Below are positions 17,942 to 26,386 of a DNA stretch of 64,000 nucleotides, piece by piece. Origin of the DNA: Actinomadura sp. J1-007. GTDB taxonomy: Bacteria; Actinomycetota; Actinomycetes; Streptosporangiales; Streptosporangiaceae. Position 1 is the stretch's first letter. Each line of letters begins with the position of its first letter. A program made the position numbers and the translations under genes. The stretch is from positions 3,286,001 to 3,350,000 of the forward strand of contig NZ_WING01000001.1 in the NCBI RefSeq assembly GCF_009793335.1. The letters run 5' to 3'. The notes beneath the pieces are model-generated. The model made no database searches, had not been told where the DNA came from, and saw only the letters and a list, made by a program, of their open reading frames with translations.

Positions 17942-19204
17942 TCAGGAGGTGAAGGGGAGCGTGATGCAGGCCAGCCGCGGCTGCACACCGTTCACCTTGC
18001 GCACGTCGTGGATGACGACCGAACGAAGCGCACCGTCCGCTGGGAACGTCCACGCGTGCGCCGAGCTGGACGACGCGCGGCCGAAGGCGTCGGTGCGGAA
18101 GCCGAGCCACACCTCGTTCTCGGCGTTCGCGGGCCCCTTGGGGTCGTGCTTGAAGTGGCCGCCCGACGCGGCCGGGTCAGCGGAACACCGCTTGTTGTGA
18201 ACGTGCGCGTCGTACGCGCGCAGAGGAACCAGGCCGTTCACCCTGAGCGTCACCCGGCTGCGGTCCCCCACGGTCGCCGAACGCACCGTCGCGCTCGAAC
18301 CCACGGGCACCAGCTTGGGCGCGTACGTGTAGGCGCGCGACGCCCTCGTCACCGGCCCGAACGTCTCGTGCACGACCATGATGTCGCGGCTCGCGGTGGG
18401 CGTGGAATCGGCCTCAGCCCTGGGCACGAACACGAAGCCGTACCCAGGAACGAAGATCGGCACGGACGCCGCCCCAGGCGCGGGCTCGTGAGCGGACGCA
18501 GGACCGGAAGAGGGACCGGCGCCCGTCCCAGGCGCGGGATCGGACGCGCCCCCAGGCGCGACCCCGGGCGCGGGATGGGATGCGATTCCGGACGCGACTC
18601 CGGGCGCGGGATCGGACGCGACTCCGGACGCCGGACCGGATGCGCGGCCGGATGCGACACCGACCGCGGGGCCGGTGGCGGGACCAGTGGCGGGGCCGAC
18701 CGCAGGACCAGGTGTGACTCCCGGTTCGGCCCCCTGGCCGGGGTCGGACTTGGAGCGCGGCTGTGCGCTCTTCGGCTCTGTCGGGTCCGGCGACGCCAGA
18801 GCGTGCGCTGAACTCGGGCCGGTCAACGAGGCGGGCGCGGAGGCCCGCGCGGAGGCCGGGACGGGCGCGGTGGCCGGGGCAGGCGCGTTGGCCGGGGCGG
18901 CGTCGAGGACCAGCGCGGGCGCGGAGGCCGAGGCGGAGGCCGAGGCGGAGGCCGGGACGGTAGCCGGGGCGGCGTCGAAGGCCGAGGCGGGCACGGAGGC
19001 CGGGGCGGAGGCCGGGACGAGCGTGGTGGCCCGCGCGGTGGCCGGGGCGGGCACGGAGGCCGGGGCGGTGGCCGGGGCGGCGTCGAGGGCTCGGGCGGGC
19101 GCGGTGGCCGGGGTGGGGGAGGAGGCGGCGGGGTGGGCCGGGAGGGCGACGGATGCGGCGGCCAGGGCGGCTCCGGCCAACGGGACGGCGTGTCTGACCT
19201 GCAT
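17942..19204 (-). CDS. secreted Cu/Zn-superoxide-dismutase-like protein with Ala/Pro-rich linker
   Basis: A 420-residue protein. The ATG at 19204 is preceded by GAGGAGAAG. Signal peptide RHAVPLAGAALAAASVALPA; then ~240 residues of low-complexity Ala/Pro/Ser/Val/Gly sequence (PASVPA and PAPGVASG-type repeats); then a ~145-residue C-terminal domain with HVHNKRC, SGGHFKHD, NEVWLGFRTDAFG, SVVIHDV and RLACITL. These match the metal-ligand spacing and disulfide of SodC-like proteins of actinomycetes (His-x-His, GGHF, VVxH, Cys pair). Some copper or zinc ligands of classic SodC may be absent, so activity is uncertain. The linker would extend the domain through the cell wall. Confidence 0.72.
   Translation of the reverse strand: MQVRHAVPLAGAALAAASVALPAHPAASSPTPATAPARALDAAPATAPASVPAPATARATTLVPASAPASVPASAFDAAPATVPASASASASASAPALVLDAAPANAPAPATAPVPASARASAPASLTGPSSAHALASPDPTEPKSAQPRSKSDPGQGAEPGVTPGPAVGPATGPATGPAVGVASGRASGPASGVASDPAPGVASGIASHPAPGVAPGGASDPAPGTGAGPSSGPASAHEPAPGAASVPIFVPGYGFVFVPRAEADSTPTASRDIMVVHETFGPVTRASRAYTYAPKLVPVGSSATVRSATVGDRSRVTLRVNGLVPLRAYDAHVHNKRCSADPAASGGHFKHDPKGPANAENEVWLGFRTDAFGRASSSSAHAWTFPADGALRSVVIHDVRKVNGVQPRLACITLPFTS
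18480..19130. repeat. degenerate GC-rich repeat coding an Ala/Pro linker
   Basis: Inside the SOD-like gene, short units such as GGCCGGGGCGG and GGCGCGGGATCGGA recur in imperfect tandem copies. They encode PASVPAxA- and GVASDPAPG-type peptides. Such tracts expand and shrink by slippage, so linker length probably varies between strains. Confidence 0.65.
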
Positions 19205-19352
19205 GGTCTTCTCCTCGCGGACGAGTGGAACGCGGTACGGAATCCTCTCTATCCGCGTCCTCCGTCCCGTACCAGCGGACTCACCGATCTTGACGCGACC
19301 TTCCACCGCGCCTCACATCCCCTGGGGAAAACCCGTCTGGCCCCCACCCGGG

Positions 19353-20153
19353 TCAAGACAGGAACGACTCCAGATCCTCCAATCGGCGCAGGTCATCGCG
19401 CATCCCGGAAGCCTCCGCGTCATCGAGCCCGGCGGCGCCGAGCCCGGCAGCGTCGAGACCAGCGGCAGCGTCGGGCTCTGCGGCACCGCCGGCGGACGGG
19501 GTGGAGGTGGGGAGTGCGGAGGTTGTGGCGCGGGCTTCGGCCAGGAGGGTGCGGGCGCGGGACGGGTCGTCCAGGCGGACGGCCATGTCGGCGCGCAGGA
19601 CGAGGGCGCGGAGCCGTTGGGGGGCGGTGAGGGGTTCGCCGGAGTTCAGGAGGTGGTCGAGGATCCTGGCGGCGGCGCGGGGGTCCTCCTTGGACTCACC
19701 GAGGAGGAGGGCCATGTGCAGCGACCGCGCCACCTTCTCCTCGGGGATCGGCGCGTGCCGCAGGTCGTCGGAGATCTGCTGGCCGATGCGGAGCTGGTTG
19801 CCGTCGGGGTCGCTGACCAGGAACTGCCTCATGCCGTACGTCATGTCCTTCAGCGGTCCGATGCGCGGGAGGCCCCGGGTCGGGACGCGCCCCAGGGCCT
19901 CCTTCAACCCGCCGCGGAACGACTCGTACAGCGGGTCGACGGCGTCCGTGACGATGTAGCACATGGTCATGGAGGCGGACGGGTCGTGCTTCTTCCACCC
20001 GTAGAAGTGCAGCTCGATGTCGCCGCGAAGGACGCTCAGGTAGGGGTTGGGGCTCGTCTGCCAGGTGGTCCGCTCGAACCCGAGCACCCGGTAGAAGTCC
20101 CAGGCTCCCTGGATGGAACGGGACGGAAGGATCGGGATCGTCTTCTCGGCCAT
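19353..20153 (-). CDS. VOC-family protein (glyoxalase/bleomycin-resistance type)
   Basis: A 266-residue protein starting MAEKTIPILPSRSIQGAWDF at 20153; the longer frame to 20189 adds 12 unlikely residues. The first ~125 residues form the VOC fold typical of bleomycin-binding proteins: DFYRVLGFERTTW, IELHFYGWKKHDPSASMTMCY, QFLVSDPDGNQLRIGQ. The remaining ~140 residues are helical (ARILDHLLNSGEPL, RALVLRADMAVRLDDPSRAR, a TPR-like pair) and end in an Ala/Gly-rich tail. This tail is longer than in simple resistance proteins and suggests an added partner-binding module. Whether it binds an antibiotic or another metabolite is open. Confidence 0.85.
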   Translation of the reverse strand: MAEKTIPILPSRSIQGAWDFYRVLGFERTTWQTSPNPYLSVLRGDIELHFYGWKKHDPSASMTMCYIVTDAVDPLYESFRGGLKEALGRVPTRGLPRIGPLKDMTYGMRQFLVSDPDGNQLRIGQQISDDLRHAPIPEEKVARSLHMALLLGESKEDPRAAARILDHLLNSGEPLTAPQRLRALVLRADMAVRLDDPSRARTLLAEARATTSALPTSTPSAGGAAEPDAAAGLDAAGLGAAGLDDAEASGMRDDLRRLEDLESFLS

Positions 20154-20212
20154 GCCGCGAGGGTAGGCCCGGCCCGAGCCTCTAGTCAAATTTGAATAAG
20201 CTGTTCAGTGGC

Positions 20213-21583
20213 TCAGAGGTCGGAGAGGTCGATGGCCCCGGCGATCGCGTGGTAGCCCGCGTCGTTCGGGTGCAGGCCGTCCATGAACACGTAGCCGGGC
20301 CTCGGCATCGGCCGGTCGGCCGGGTCGGACAGCACCCGGTCGGCGTCGACGACCGCGTCGTACGCGCGGCCCGTCCTGATCCACAGGTTGAGCGCCTGGC
20401 GGAGCTGCTCGGCCTGCGGGTTCCAGAGCGGGAACCGGGCGCCCTTCATCGGGAGGACCGTCATGCCGATGACCCGGATGCCGCGCGCGTGCGCGGCGCG
20501 GACCAGCCTGCGGTGGCCGTCGATGAGCTGCCGCGCGGTCACCTTCGGGTTCGGGTGGACGCAGGGGTCCTCGACCTGCGGCGCTCCGATGTCGTTCGCG
20601 CCGAGGTGCACGATGACCGAGCGGACGCCCGGCCGGTCGAGCACGTCGCGCCGGAACCGGTCCAGCGCCTTCTCCCCGCCGCACGCCGACGAGTTGAGCA
20701 GCTTGTTGGACCCGATCCCCGCGTTGACGACGCCGTACGGGCGGTGCGCGGCGGCGAGCCGTTCTCCGAGGTCGTCGGTGAAGCGGCTGTCGGCCTCCGG
20801 CGTGGAGCCGACGCCGTCCACCAGCGAGTCGCCGAACGCGACGACCGTGCCGCGCCCGCCCGCTCCCTGCCCGCTCTGCCCGCCGGTCCCCGCCGCGGCG
20901 CCCGCGACCTCGACGCCGCTCAGGTAGTACCACGAGCCGTTCGACTCCCGGAACGCGTCCGCCCCCTCGTCCTTGAGGTGGTCGCCGGACGCGCGGTAGG
21001 AGGCCGTGCCCATGCCGAAGCGGTGGAACGTCGCCGGACCGGTCGGCTCCTTGAACCGCAACGTCACCGCCAGCTTCTCCAGCGGCGAGGTGGTGAACGG
21101 CACCGGATCGCTGACGAGCTCGCGACCGGCCGGGACCACCGCCGCACCGCCCGCCGTACCGCCCGCTTTGCCGCCGCCGAACGTCACGGCGCGGGCCGTG
21201 CCGGGCCACATCATCGCGCCGCCGGCGGACCTGCCGACCGTCGCGCCCGCGATCCGCAGCGGCTTCGTGCCGTACGCGTTGGACACCCGGATCCGTACCT
21301 TCGAGCCGCCCGCGCCGGAGCGCACCACCTGCCGTACGGACTGGTCGGCGAACCCCTTGCGCGACCAGTTCGGGCCCGAGTCCTCGTCGCCGTCGACGGG
21401 CGGCTGCACCGCCGCGCCCCACGCCGCCGTCCACTCCGACGCGGGCGAGGTGGCGTGCTTCAGCTCGGCCGAGACGCTCTGCCGCGTCGCCGAATGCTCG
21501 ACGATCCCGACGACGAGGGCGGTCCCCACCAGCCCACCGATGGCGATCTTGGCGGCCCGTGCCCCGGGTGTGGAAATGTCCAT
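20213..21583 (-). CDS. secreted or membrane-anchored SGNH/GDSL hydrolase
   Basis: A 456-residue lipase/esterase-like enzyme. The ATG at 21583 puts the hydrophobic segment (AKIAIGGLVGTALVVGIV) at residues ~10-27; a GTG at 21634 is the alternative. A beta-rich N-terminal domain precedes the SGNH domain: block I VVAFGDSLVDGVGS (Ser), Gly in NAGIGSNKLL, block III HLGANDIGAP (Asn), block V MDGLHPNDAGY (Asp and His). The layout resembles actinobacterial secreted SGNH esterases that act on lipids or polysaccharide acetyl groups. The substrate is unknown. It is transcribed alone, 59 bases before the VOC gene. Confidence 0.88.
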   Translation of the reverse strand: MDISTPGARAAKIAIGGLVGTALVVGIVEHSATRQSVSAELKHATSPASEWTAAWGAAVQPPVDGDEDSGPNWSRKGFADQSVRQVVRSGAGGSKVRIRVSNAYGTKPLRIAGATVGRSAGGAMMWPGTARAVTFGGGKAGGTAGGAAVVPAGRELVSDPVPFTTSPLEKLAVTLRFKEPTGPATFHRFGMGTASYRASGDHLKDEGADAFRESNGSWYYLSGVEVAGAAAGTGGQSGQGAGGRGTVVAFGDSLVDGVGSTPEADSRFTDDLGERLAAAHRPYGVVNAGIGSNKLLNSSACGGEKALDRFRRDVLDRPGVRSVIVHLGANDIGAPQVEDPCVHPNPKVTARQLIDGHRRLVRAAHARGIRVIGMTVLPMKGARFPLWNPQAEQLRQALNLWIRTGRAYDAVVDADRVLSDPADRPMPRPGYVFMDGLHPNDAGYHAIAGAIDLSDL

Positions 21584-21717
21584 GACCACGATCCCATCGC
21601 TTTCCGGCGCGGATGTCGGCGGGGTGATCTCCACTCTGCGGGTGGGGCTGCCCCCACCCCCGCGATGCGCCCCGGCCGCACTCCGCGGCGGTCAGCCGAG
21701 GCGATCGGCCGCGGCGG

Positions 21718-24252
21718 TCAGCCGAGGCGGCTCACGGCGGCGTGCAAACGGCGCAGGTCGCGCAGGCGCCGCTCGTACGTCGCCCCGACGACCAGCACCA
21801 CCAGCCCGGCGAACGCGATCGGGAACCAGCCGGGCAGGTCCAGCACCACCCGCGCGGCGTACGGCCCGAGCGCGCGGACCGCGACGAGCAGCAGCGTCGC
21901 GCCGCCCAGCAGCAGCGGCGCCTGGAGGCGGGCCCGCGCGCCGGCCAGGGTGACGGCGAGCGCCGCGACGGCGAGGAGCACCGGACGCGGCCCGGCAGGG
22001 TCGGCCCAGGCGGCGAGAACGCTCGGCAGCAGCGTGGAGGCGAGCGCGGGCCCGTACGCCGCCCAGGAGGACAGCTCGGGACGCCGCGAACGACGGGCGA
22101 GTCCGATCGCCAGGAGCGCGAGAGTGATCGGTGCCGTGTACGCCTCGGGAACGGTGATGTCGGCGCTGCCGAGCCGTACCCACCAGGCGGCCAGCAGCAG
22201 CGCCGACCCGGCCAGTCCCGCATGGCGGCGTCCGTCGCGCAGCGCGTCCGCGAACGCGAGCACGCCCGCGACGGCCAGCGCCACGCTCAGGAACGCCGCG
22301 TTCCCCGCCGCCATCGCGACGCCCGCGACCGCCACGGCCCACGCCGCGGTCTCGGCGGCGACGCTCCGCGCCCACGCGGCGGCGAGCAGCCCAACCCCGG
22401 CCGCCGCCAGCACCCCGAACGCGGCCCATTCCCTACCGATCCCGCTCGCCAGCCCCGAAGCCGCGACCAGCCCTCCGAAGGCGACCACCGTGGCCGCCAC
22501 CGCCCCGTCCAGCACCCCGAACGCGGTCCTCCTGCCTCCACCCGCCCCAGCCCGCGCCTCCGCGTGCGTGGCGGCGACGCAGGCGACGCCGATCAGCGTC
22601 AGCGCGGCCAGGACGGAGATGGTCGCGGGACGGGTCAGGAGCGAGGCGGCGGCGGCCCAGAGCCCGGCGGCGACGGCCGTGCCGCCCGCGATGGCACGGA
22701 CCCGTTCGTCCAGAACGGTCCAGACCGTGAGGGCCGCGAGCGCCGCGACGAGCCCGACGGCCAGGGCGAGCGTCACCGCGTACGGCGGCTGCGCGACGAC
22801 GATGGCGGAGAGCACGGCCGACGCCGCGACCGGCGGTACGGCCGCGCGCCGCCGTACGAGCAGCAGCGCGGCGGCCAGGATCCCCAGCACGAACGGCGCG
22901 GACGGGTCCGTCCACCTGGGAAGGGTGAGGAACAGCCGCTCGGACTCCGCCGTCCAGCGATCGACCACGAACTGGAGCGGGCTGAACGCCGCGACGACTA
23001 CGTCCGGCGCGATCCAGAGGACGGCCACACCGAGGACGGTCGCGGCCCCGCCGGCCGCCGGGCGGCGCAACGGAACGGGCAGCAGCAGGAGGGCCGACGC
23101 CATGACGGTCACGGCCACCGCGGCGCCGGTCGCCGCCGTCCAGGTGTACGGCAGCAGCACGGTCACGGCGGCCGTGAACGTGAGCCCGGCCGCGGCGGCG
23201 ACGAGGCGTTCGGCGAGAACGGCCCAGCCCATCGCGACGGCCGCGGCGACGAGCAGGACCGCGGCGACGCTCGCCTCGGAGTCGCCGTGGTCGGGCCGGT
23301 AGCTGACCGCCAGGGCGAGGAAGATCCCGGCCGCGCCGCTGGAAACGCCGCACAACCCCGCCACGGCACGTACGCTCACAGCGCCCTCCCGCCCGGCCGC
23401 TAGGCGGCGCACCCCGAGATCGGCGGCGGACAGCAGGACGAGCGCCATCCCCATCCAGGACGCGGAGACGTCCACGGCGAACGCCGCGAGCGGCAACGGC
23501 GACTGCCCGAGGACGACCGTCTGCGGACCCGTGAGGCGCAGCGGCGCGACCCGCCCGTACAAGCCCCAGCCGACCGTCAGGACGGACGCCGCGATGACCG
23601 CGTACCACCGCCCGTCCAGCGAACCGAGCCCGAACAGGTCCCCCGCGTACGCCGCGTAGCCCTCCAGCACGACGAGCACCAGCCCGAGCATGGCGAGCGT
23701 CTCCGCGGTCGCCGCCAGACCGCGCCGCGCCAGCGGCCACACCGCGCCGAGCGCCAGCGCGGTGAACGACAGCAGGACCAGCGCCCGCGCCCCCATCCCG
23801 AGCGAGCCCCAGCTGATCACCGTGAACGCCAGCGCCGCCACGCCCAGCAACGCCCCGCCGAGCACCAGCAGCACATTGCGAACCCCGAACCGCGAAACGT
23901 CCCGCCCCGCCCGCGTCCGCTCCCCAGCGGCCCCGTCCACACCCTGTGCACTACCGGCGCTGAACGCCGCGCCCGCGACGGCCCGGTCCGCATGAGGCCC
24001 AGCCGTACGCCCGGCACGCGCACCGCTCGCCCGCGCCTGGAACACGGAATCCGCGTACGCCGCGTGAGGGCGGGCAGCCGACTCGTACAGCCAGTGGAGC
24101 ACCTGGGTACGGAGACGGGTCAGGCGGAGCAGTTCGGTGTCGATGTGCCAGAGGTCCTGCGCCGCCTGGCCACGGAGCGGAAGCTCGCACAGGGGACAGG
24201 CCCCCGTGGCGGCCGGGATCGGCGTTCCGCAGCCGGGACAACTGATTCGCAT
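21718..24252 (-). CDS. SCO7613-type polytopic membrane protein with zinc ribbon
   Basis: An 844-residue integral membrane protein, start MRISCPGCGTPIPAATG at 24252. An N-terminal zinc ribbon (CPGC and CPLC) is followed by a helical segment (WHIDTELLRLTRLRTQVLHW), a disordered linker, and then roughly 24-28 membrane helices of Ala/Leu/Val/Gly to the C-terminus, ending YERRLRDLRRLHAAVSRLG. This zinc ribbon plus many-helix plan is that of SCO7613 C-terminal domain proteins in actinomycetes. The function is unknown; relatives are guessed to be transporters or polysaccharide-related. The gene is among the largest in the accessory part and is intact. Confidence 0.85.
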   Translation of the reverse strand: MRISCPGCGTPIPAATGACPLCELPLRGQAAQDLWHIDTELLRLTRLRTQVLHWLYESAARPHAAYADSVFQARASGARAGRTAGPHADRAVAGAAFSAGSAQGVDGAAGERTRAGRDVSRFGVRNVLLVLGGALLGVAALAFTVISWGSLGMGARALVLLSFTALALGAVWPLARRGLAATAETLAMLGLVLVVLEGYAAYAGDLFGLGSLDGRWYAVIAASVLTVGWGLYGRVAPLRLTGPQTVVLGQSPLPLAAFAVDVSASWMGMALVLLSAADLGVRRLAAGREGAVSVRAVAGLCGVSSGAAGIFLALAVSYRPDHGDSEASVAAVLLVAAAVAMGWAVLAERLVAAAAGLTFTAAVTVLLPYTWTAATGAAVAVTVMASALLLLPVPLRRPAAGGAATVLGVAVLWIAPDVVVAAFSPLQFVVDRWTAESERLFLTLPRWTDPSAPFVLGILAAALLLVRRRAAVPPVAASAVLSAIVVAQPPYAVTLALAVGLVAALAALTVWTVLDERVRAIAGGTAVAAGLWAAAASLLTRPATISVLAALTLIGVACVAATHAEARAGAGGGRRTAFGVLDGAVAATVVAFGGLVAASGLASGIGREWAAFGVLAAAGVGLLAAAWARSVAAETAAWAVAVAGVAMAAGNAAFLSVALAVAGVLAFADALRDGRRHAGLAGSALLLAAWWVRLGSADITVPEAYTAPITLALLAIGLARRSRRPELSSWAAYGPALASTLLPSVLAAWADPAGPRPVLLAVAALAVTLAGARARLQAPLLLGGATLLLVAVRALGPYAARVVLDLPGWFPIAFAGLVVLVVGATYERRLRDLRRLHAAVSRLG

Positions 24253-24318
24253 GTCCGAAGCGTCGCGCGCCGGGGTGCCCCTCCCCATCCGCTCACATAC
24301 TCAATTCCGCCCGGGTAG

Positions 24319-24921
24319 TCAGATGCGGGCGGAGGTAAGGACGTTGATCAGGTCGGCCACTTCGGGGGAGACGAGGCCGTACGACTCGTTCACGACGAGG
24401 GTCGGTACGCCGGTCACGCCATAACGGTGCGCGCGTTCCCGGTCGGCGGCGACACGTTCGGCGTAGGCGCCCGGCTCCAGGGGCGGGAGGCCCGCAGCGG
24501 TCGCGAGTTCGGCCAGCGTCTCCGGGTCGGCGATCGAACGCCCCTCGACGGCGTACGCGCGCATCAGCGCTTCGACCACCTCGATGCCCTTGCCGTGGGT
24601 CGCGGCGTGGTGGACGAGGCGGTGCGCGTCCAGCGTGTTGACGACGATCGCGCGGTCGAGGCGGTAGTGCAGGCCCTCCCGGGCGGCCAGTTCGGTGATC
24701 GTACGGATCCGGCGCTCGCTCTCTGCCTCGCTCACGCCGTACCGTCCGATATGCGCCTCGTGCAGCGTCTCAGGACGTTCGGACACGTAGTACGGGTCGA
24801 GCTGGAAGCCGCGCCAGACGATCTCGGCGGGCTCCTCGACGCGGGACAGCGCGGTCTCCAGCCGCCGCTTCCCGATGTAGCACCACGGGCAGACCATGTC
24901 GGAGAAGACTTCGATCCTCAT
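24319..24921 (-). CDS. DsbA-family oxidoreductase (FrnE-like)
   Basis: A 200-residue thioredoxin-fold protein with CPWC at residues 11-14 (VFSDMVCPWCYIGKRRLE), the helical insertion typical of the DsbA/FrnE/HCCA-isomerase group, and the cis-Pro loop GVTGVPTLVVNE. FrnE-like proteins are cytosolic disulfide oxidoreductases/isomerases linked to oxidative-stress tolerance. Start ATG at 24921. An inverted repeat just upstream (24933-24951) suggests dedicated regulation. It is monocistronic. Confidence 0.9.
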   Translation of the reverse strand: MRIEVFSDMVCPWCYIGKRRLETALSRVEEPAEIVWRGFQLDPYYVSERPETLHEAHIGRYGVSEAESERRIRTITELAAREGLHYRLDRAIVVNTLDAHRLVHHAATHGKGIEVVEALMRAYAVEGRSIADPETLAELATAAGLPPLEPGAYAERVAADRERAHRYGVTGVPTLVVNESYGLVSPEVADLINVLTSARI

Positions 24922-24932
24922 GGGCCCACCGT

Positions 24933-24951
24933 AGAAGTTGAGCTAACTTCT
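24933..24951. promoter_or_regulatory. inverted repeat upstream of the FrnE-like gene
   Basis: AGAAGTT-GAGCT-AACTTCT: a perfect 7-bp inverted repeat with a 5-base centre, 12 bases before the ATG of the FrnE-like gene. Next to it the minus strand reads TACTTACTAG, a MarR/HxlR-like half-site. The position would block transcription or translation initiation. The regulator is not in the window by any obvious sign. Confidence 0.5.
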
Positions 24952-24984
24952 AGTAAGTACGCACCTCAAGGTAAGCCCGGCACG

Positions 24985-25224
24985 TCACGTCCGGAGGCGG
25001 CGGATGACCGTCCACAGGTCGGCGACGGCGATGAGGGCGATCAGCAGGCAGATCGCCGCGACGGTCCAGTGGGCGGTGCTCGTCCCGAGCACGAGGAAGA
25101 TCGCGGCGGCGGCCACCGCGGCGACCAGCGCGATCGACGAGAGGATCACGCGCAGCCGGAGCGGGCTGCGGGCGGTCAGGGGCTCGCTGCCCGGGGGCTG
25201 CCTGTGATGGTCCTGTTCCGGCAT
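24985..25224 (-). CDS. DUF6343 family membrane protein
   Basis: 79 residues, start MPEQDHHRQPPGSEPLTARS with a strong GGAGGT site 7 bases upstream. The motif SEPLTARSPLRLRVILSSIAL followed by two membrane helices (about 31-50 and 56-71) and a final RR-rich end is the DUF6343 plan. This small actinobacterial family has no known function. It lies between the FrnE-like gene and a tandem-repeat tract. Confidence 0.85.
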   Translation of the reverse strand: MPEQDHHRQPPGSEPLTARSPLRLRVILSSIALVAAVAAAAIFLVLGTSTAHWTVAAICLLIALIAVADLWTVIRRLRT

Positions 25225-25290
25225 CTCGCACCTCCTACCCGCCGGACGCCACACCGCAGGTCATGCCCGCCCCCCGGGCGCGGACACCCC

Positions 25291-25480
25291 CCGCGCGGCG
25301 TTCACGCGGGCGCAGCGGACGCACCTCCGCGCGGCATTCACGAACGCATCCTCCGCGCGGCGTCCACGGACGCATCCCCCGCTCGGCGTTCACGCGAACG
25401 CATCCCCCGCGCGGCGTTCACACGGACGCACCCCCGCGCGGCATTCACACCGACGCATCCCCGCGCGGCGTTCAGCCGAG
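25291..25480. repeat. tandem repeat, about seven units of 26-28 bp
   Basis: The core CCGCGCGGCGTTCAC recurs at 25291, 25327, 25353, 25379, 25407, 25434 and 25461 (spacings 36, 26, 26, 28, 27, 27), with CGAACGCAT or CGGACGCAT between. The last unit overlaps the stop codon of the Gfo/Idh/MocA gene. Units are imperfect and lack the unique spacers of CRISPR. It may have grown by slippage from the gene's 3' end. Confidence 0.85.
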
Positions 25481-26386
25481 GGCCGCCTCGACCACGCGCT
25501 CGCACAGCTCGTGGGTGCGGACCGCGTCGTCCGCGGAGAGGGGGCGGCCTGCGCGCACGGCGTCGAGGAACGCGAGCGCGGCCTGCTCGATCCCGCGCTG
25601 CCGCGGCACCGGGACCCAGTCGCCGCGGCGGCGCAGGGCTGTGCCGCCGGCGCCGTGGTCGATGACGTCCGACAGGTTGAGGACCTCGCGTTTCGCGTCG
25701 CCGCCCGAGACTTCGAGGATCTCCTCGGCGGAACCGCTCACCCGGTTCATGACGCCGAGGGCGGTGAACCCGTCTCCGGCGAGCCGCAGGACGATGTGGT
25801 GCAGCAGCCCGTCGCGCACGCGCGTCCGCACGTCGACGTCCTCGACCGGCCCGGGGACCAGGAAACGCAACGTATCCACAATGTGGATGAAGTCGTCGAA
25901 CACCACCCTGCGGGGCTCGTCCGCCAGGCCGCTGCGGTTCTTCCGCAGGATGATCAGGTCGCGCGGCCGGTCGAGCAGCGCGCGGTAGTCCGGGGCGTAC
26001 CGCCGGTTGAAGCCGACCATGAGCCCGACCCCGGCGCGTTCGGCCCGTTCCGCGAGGCGGGCGGCGTCCCGGTGGGACGGCGCGAGGGGTTTGTCGACGT
26101 AGGTGGGGACGCCCGCGTCGATCAGCCGTTCGGTGATCGGAACGTGCTGGTTGGTCGGAGCGTGCACGAACGCGGCGTCCAGCCCCTGGTCGAGGAGGGC
26201 GTCGAGGGAGCGGTGGCGGTGGCGCAGGCCGTACGCGTCGCCGACCAGATCGAGCGTGGCGGGCGTACGGGTGTGCAGGTGCGGTTCGAGGCCCGGCTGG
26301 GCCGTCAGCACGGGCAGGTACGCCTTGCGCGCGATGTCGCCGAGCCCGATCACGCCGACCTTGAGCGGTGCCCCGTTCGTCCCCAT
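25472..26386 (-). CDS. Gfo/Idh/MocA-family oxidoreductase
   Basis: A 304-residue NAD(P)-dependent oxidoreductase. The Rossmann motif KVGVIGLGDIARKAYLPVL is followed by the conserved EKP variant VDKPLAPSH (Lys of the active site) and the family's HIVDTLRFL segment, in which His-x3-Asp is the usual catalytic pair. Start ATG at 26386 (MGTNGAPLKV) rather than the TTG at 26395. Relatives oxidise sugars, inositol or bile pigments; the substrate is unknown. Its stop codon is embedded in the first unit of a 27-bp tandem repeat. Confidence 0.9.
   Translation of the reverse strand: MGTNGAPLKVGVIGLGDIARKAYLPVLTAQPGLEPHLHTRTPATLDLVGDAYGLRHRHRSLDALLDQGLDAAFVHAPTNQHVPITERLIDAGVPTYVDKPLAPSHRDAARLAERAERAGVGLMVGFNRRYAPDYRALLDRPRDLIILRKNRSGLADEPRRVVFDDFIHIVDTLRFLVPGPVEDVDVRTRVRDGLLHHIVLRLAGDGFTALGVMNRVSGSAEEILEVSGGDAKREVLNLSDVIDHGAGGTALRRRGDWVPVPRQRGIEQAALAFLDAVRAGRPLSADDAVRTHELCERVVEAALG

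Noticed and set aside
20192..23302. A 1,036-codon plus-strand frame over the SGNH and SCO7613-type genes
   Set aside because: It is antisense to two proteins with clear motifs and shows only composition-driven residues.
25291..25480. Considered as a CRISPR array
   Set aside because: Spacers between repeats are not unique, units abut directly and there are no cas genes.
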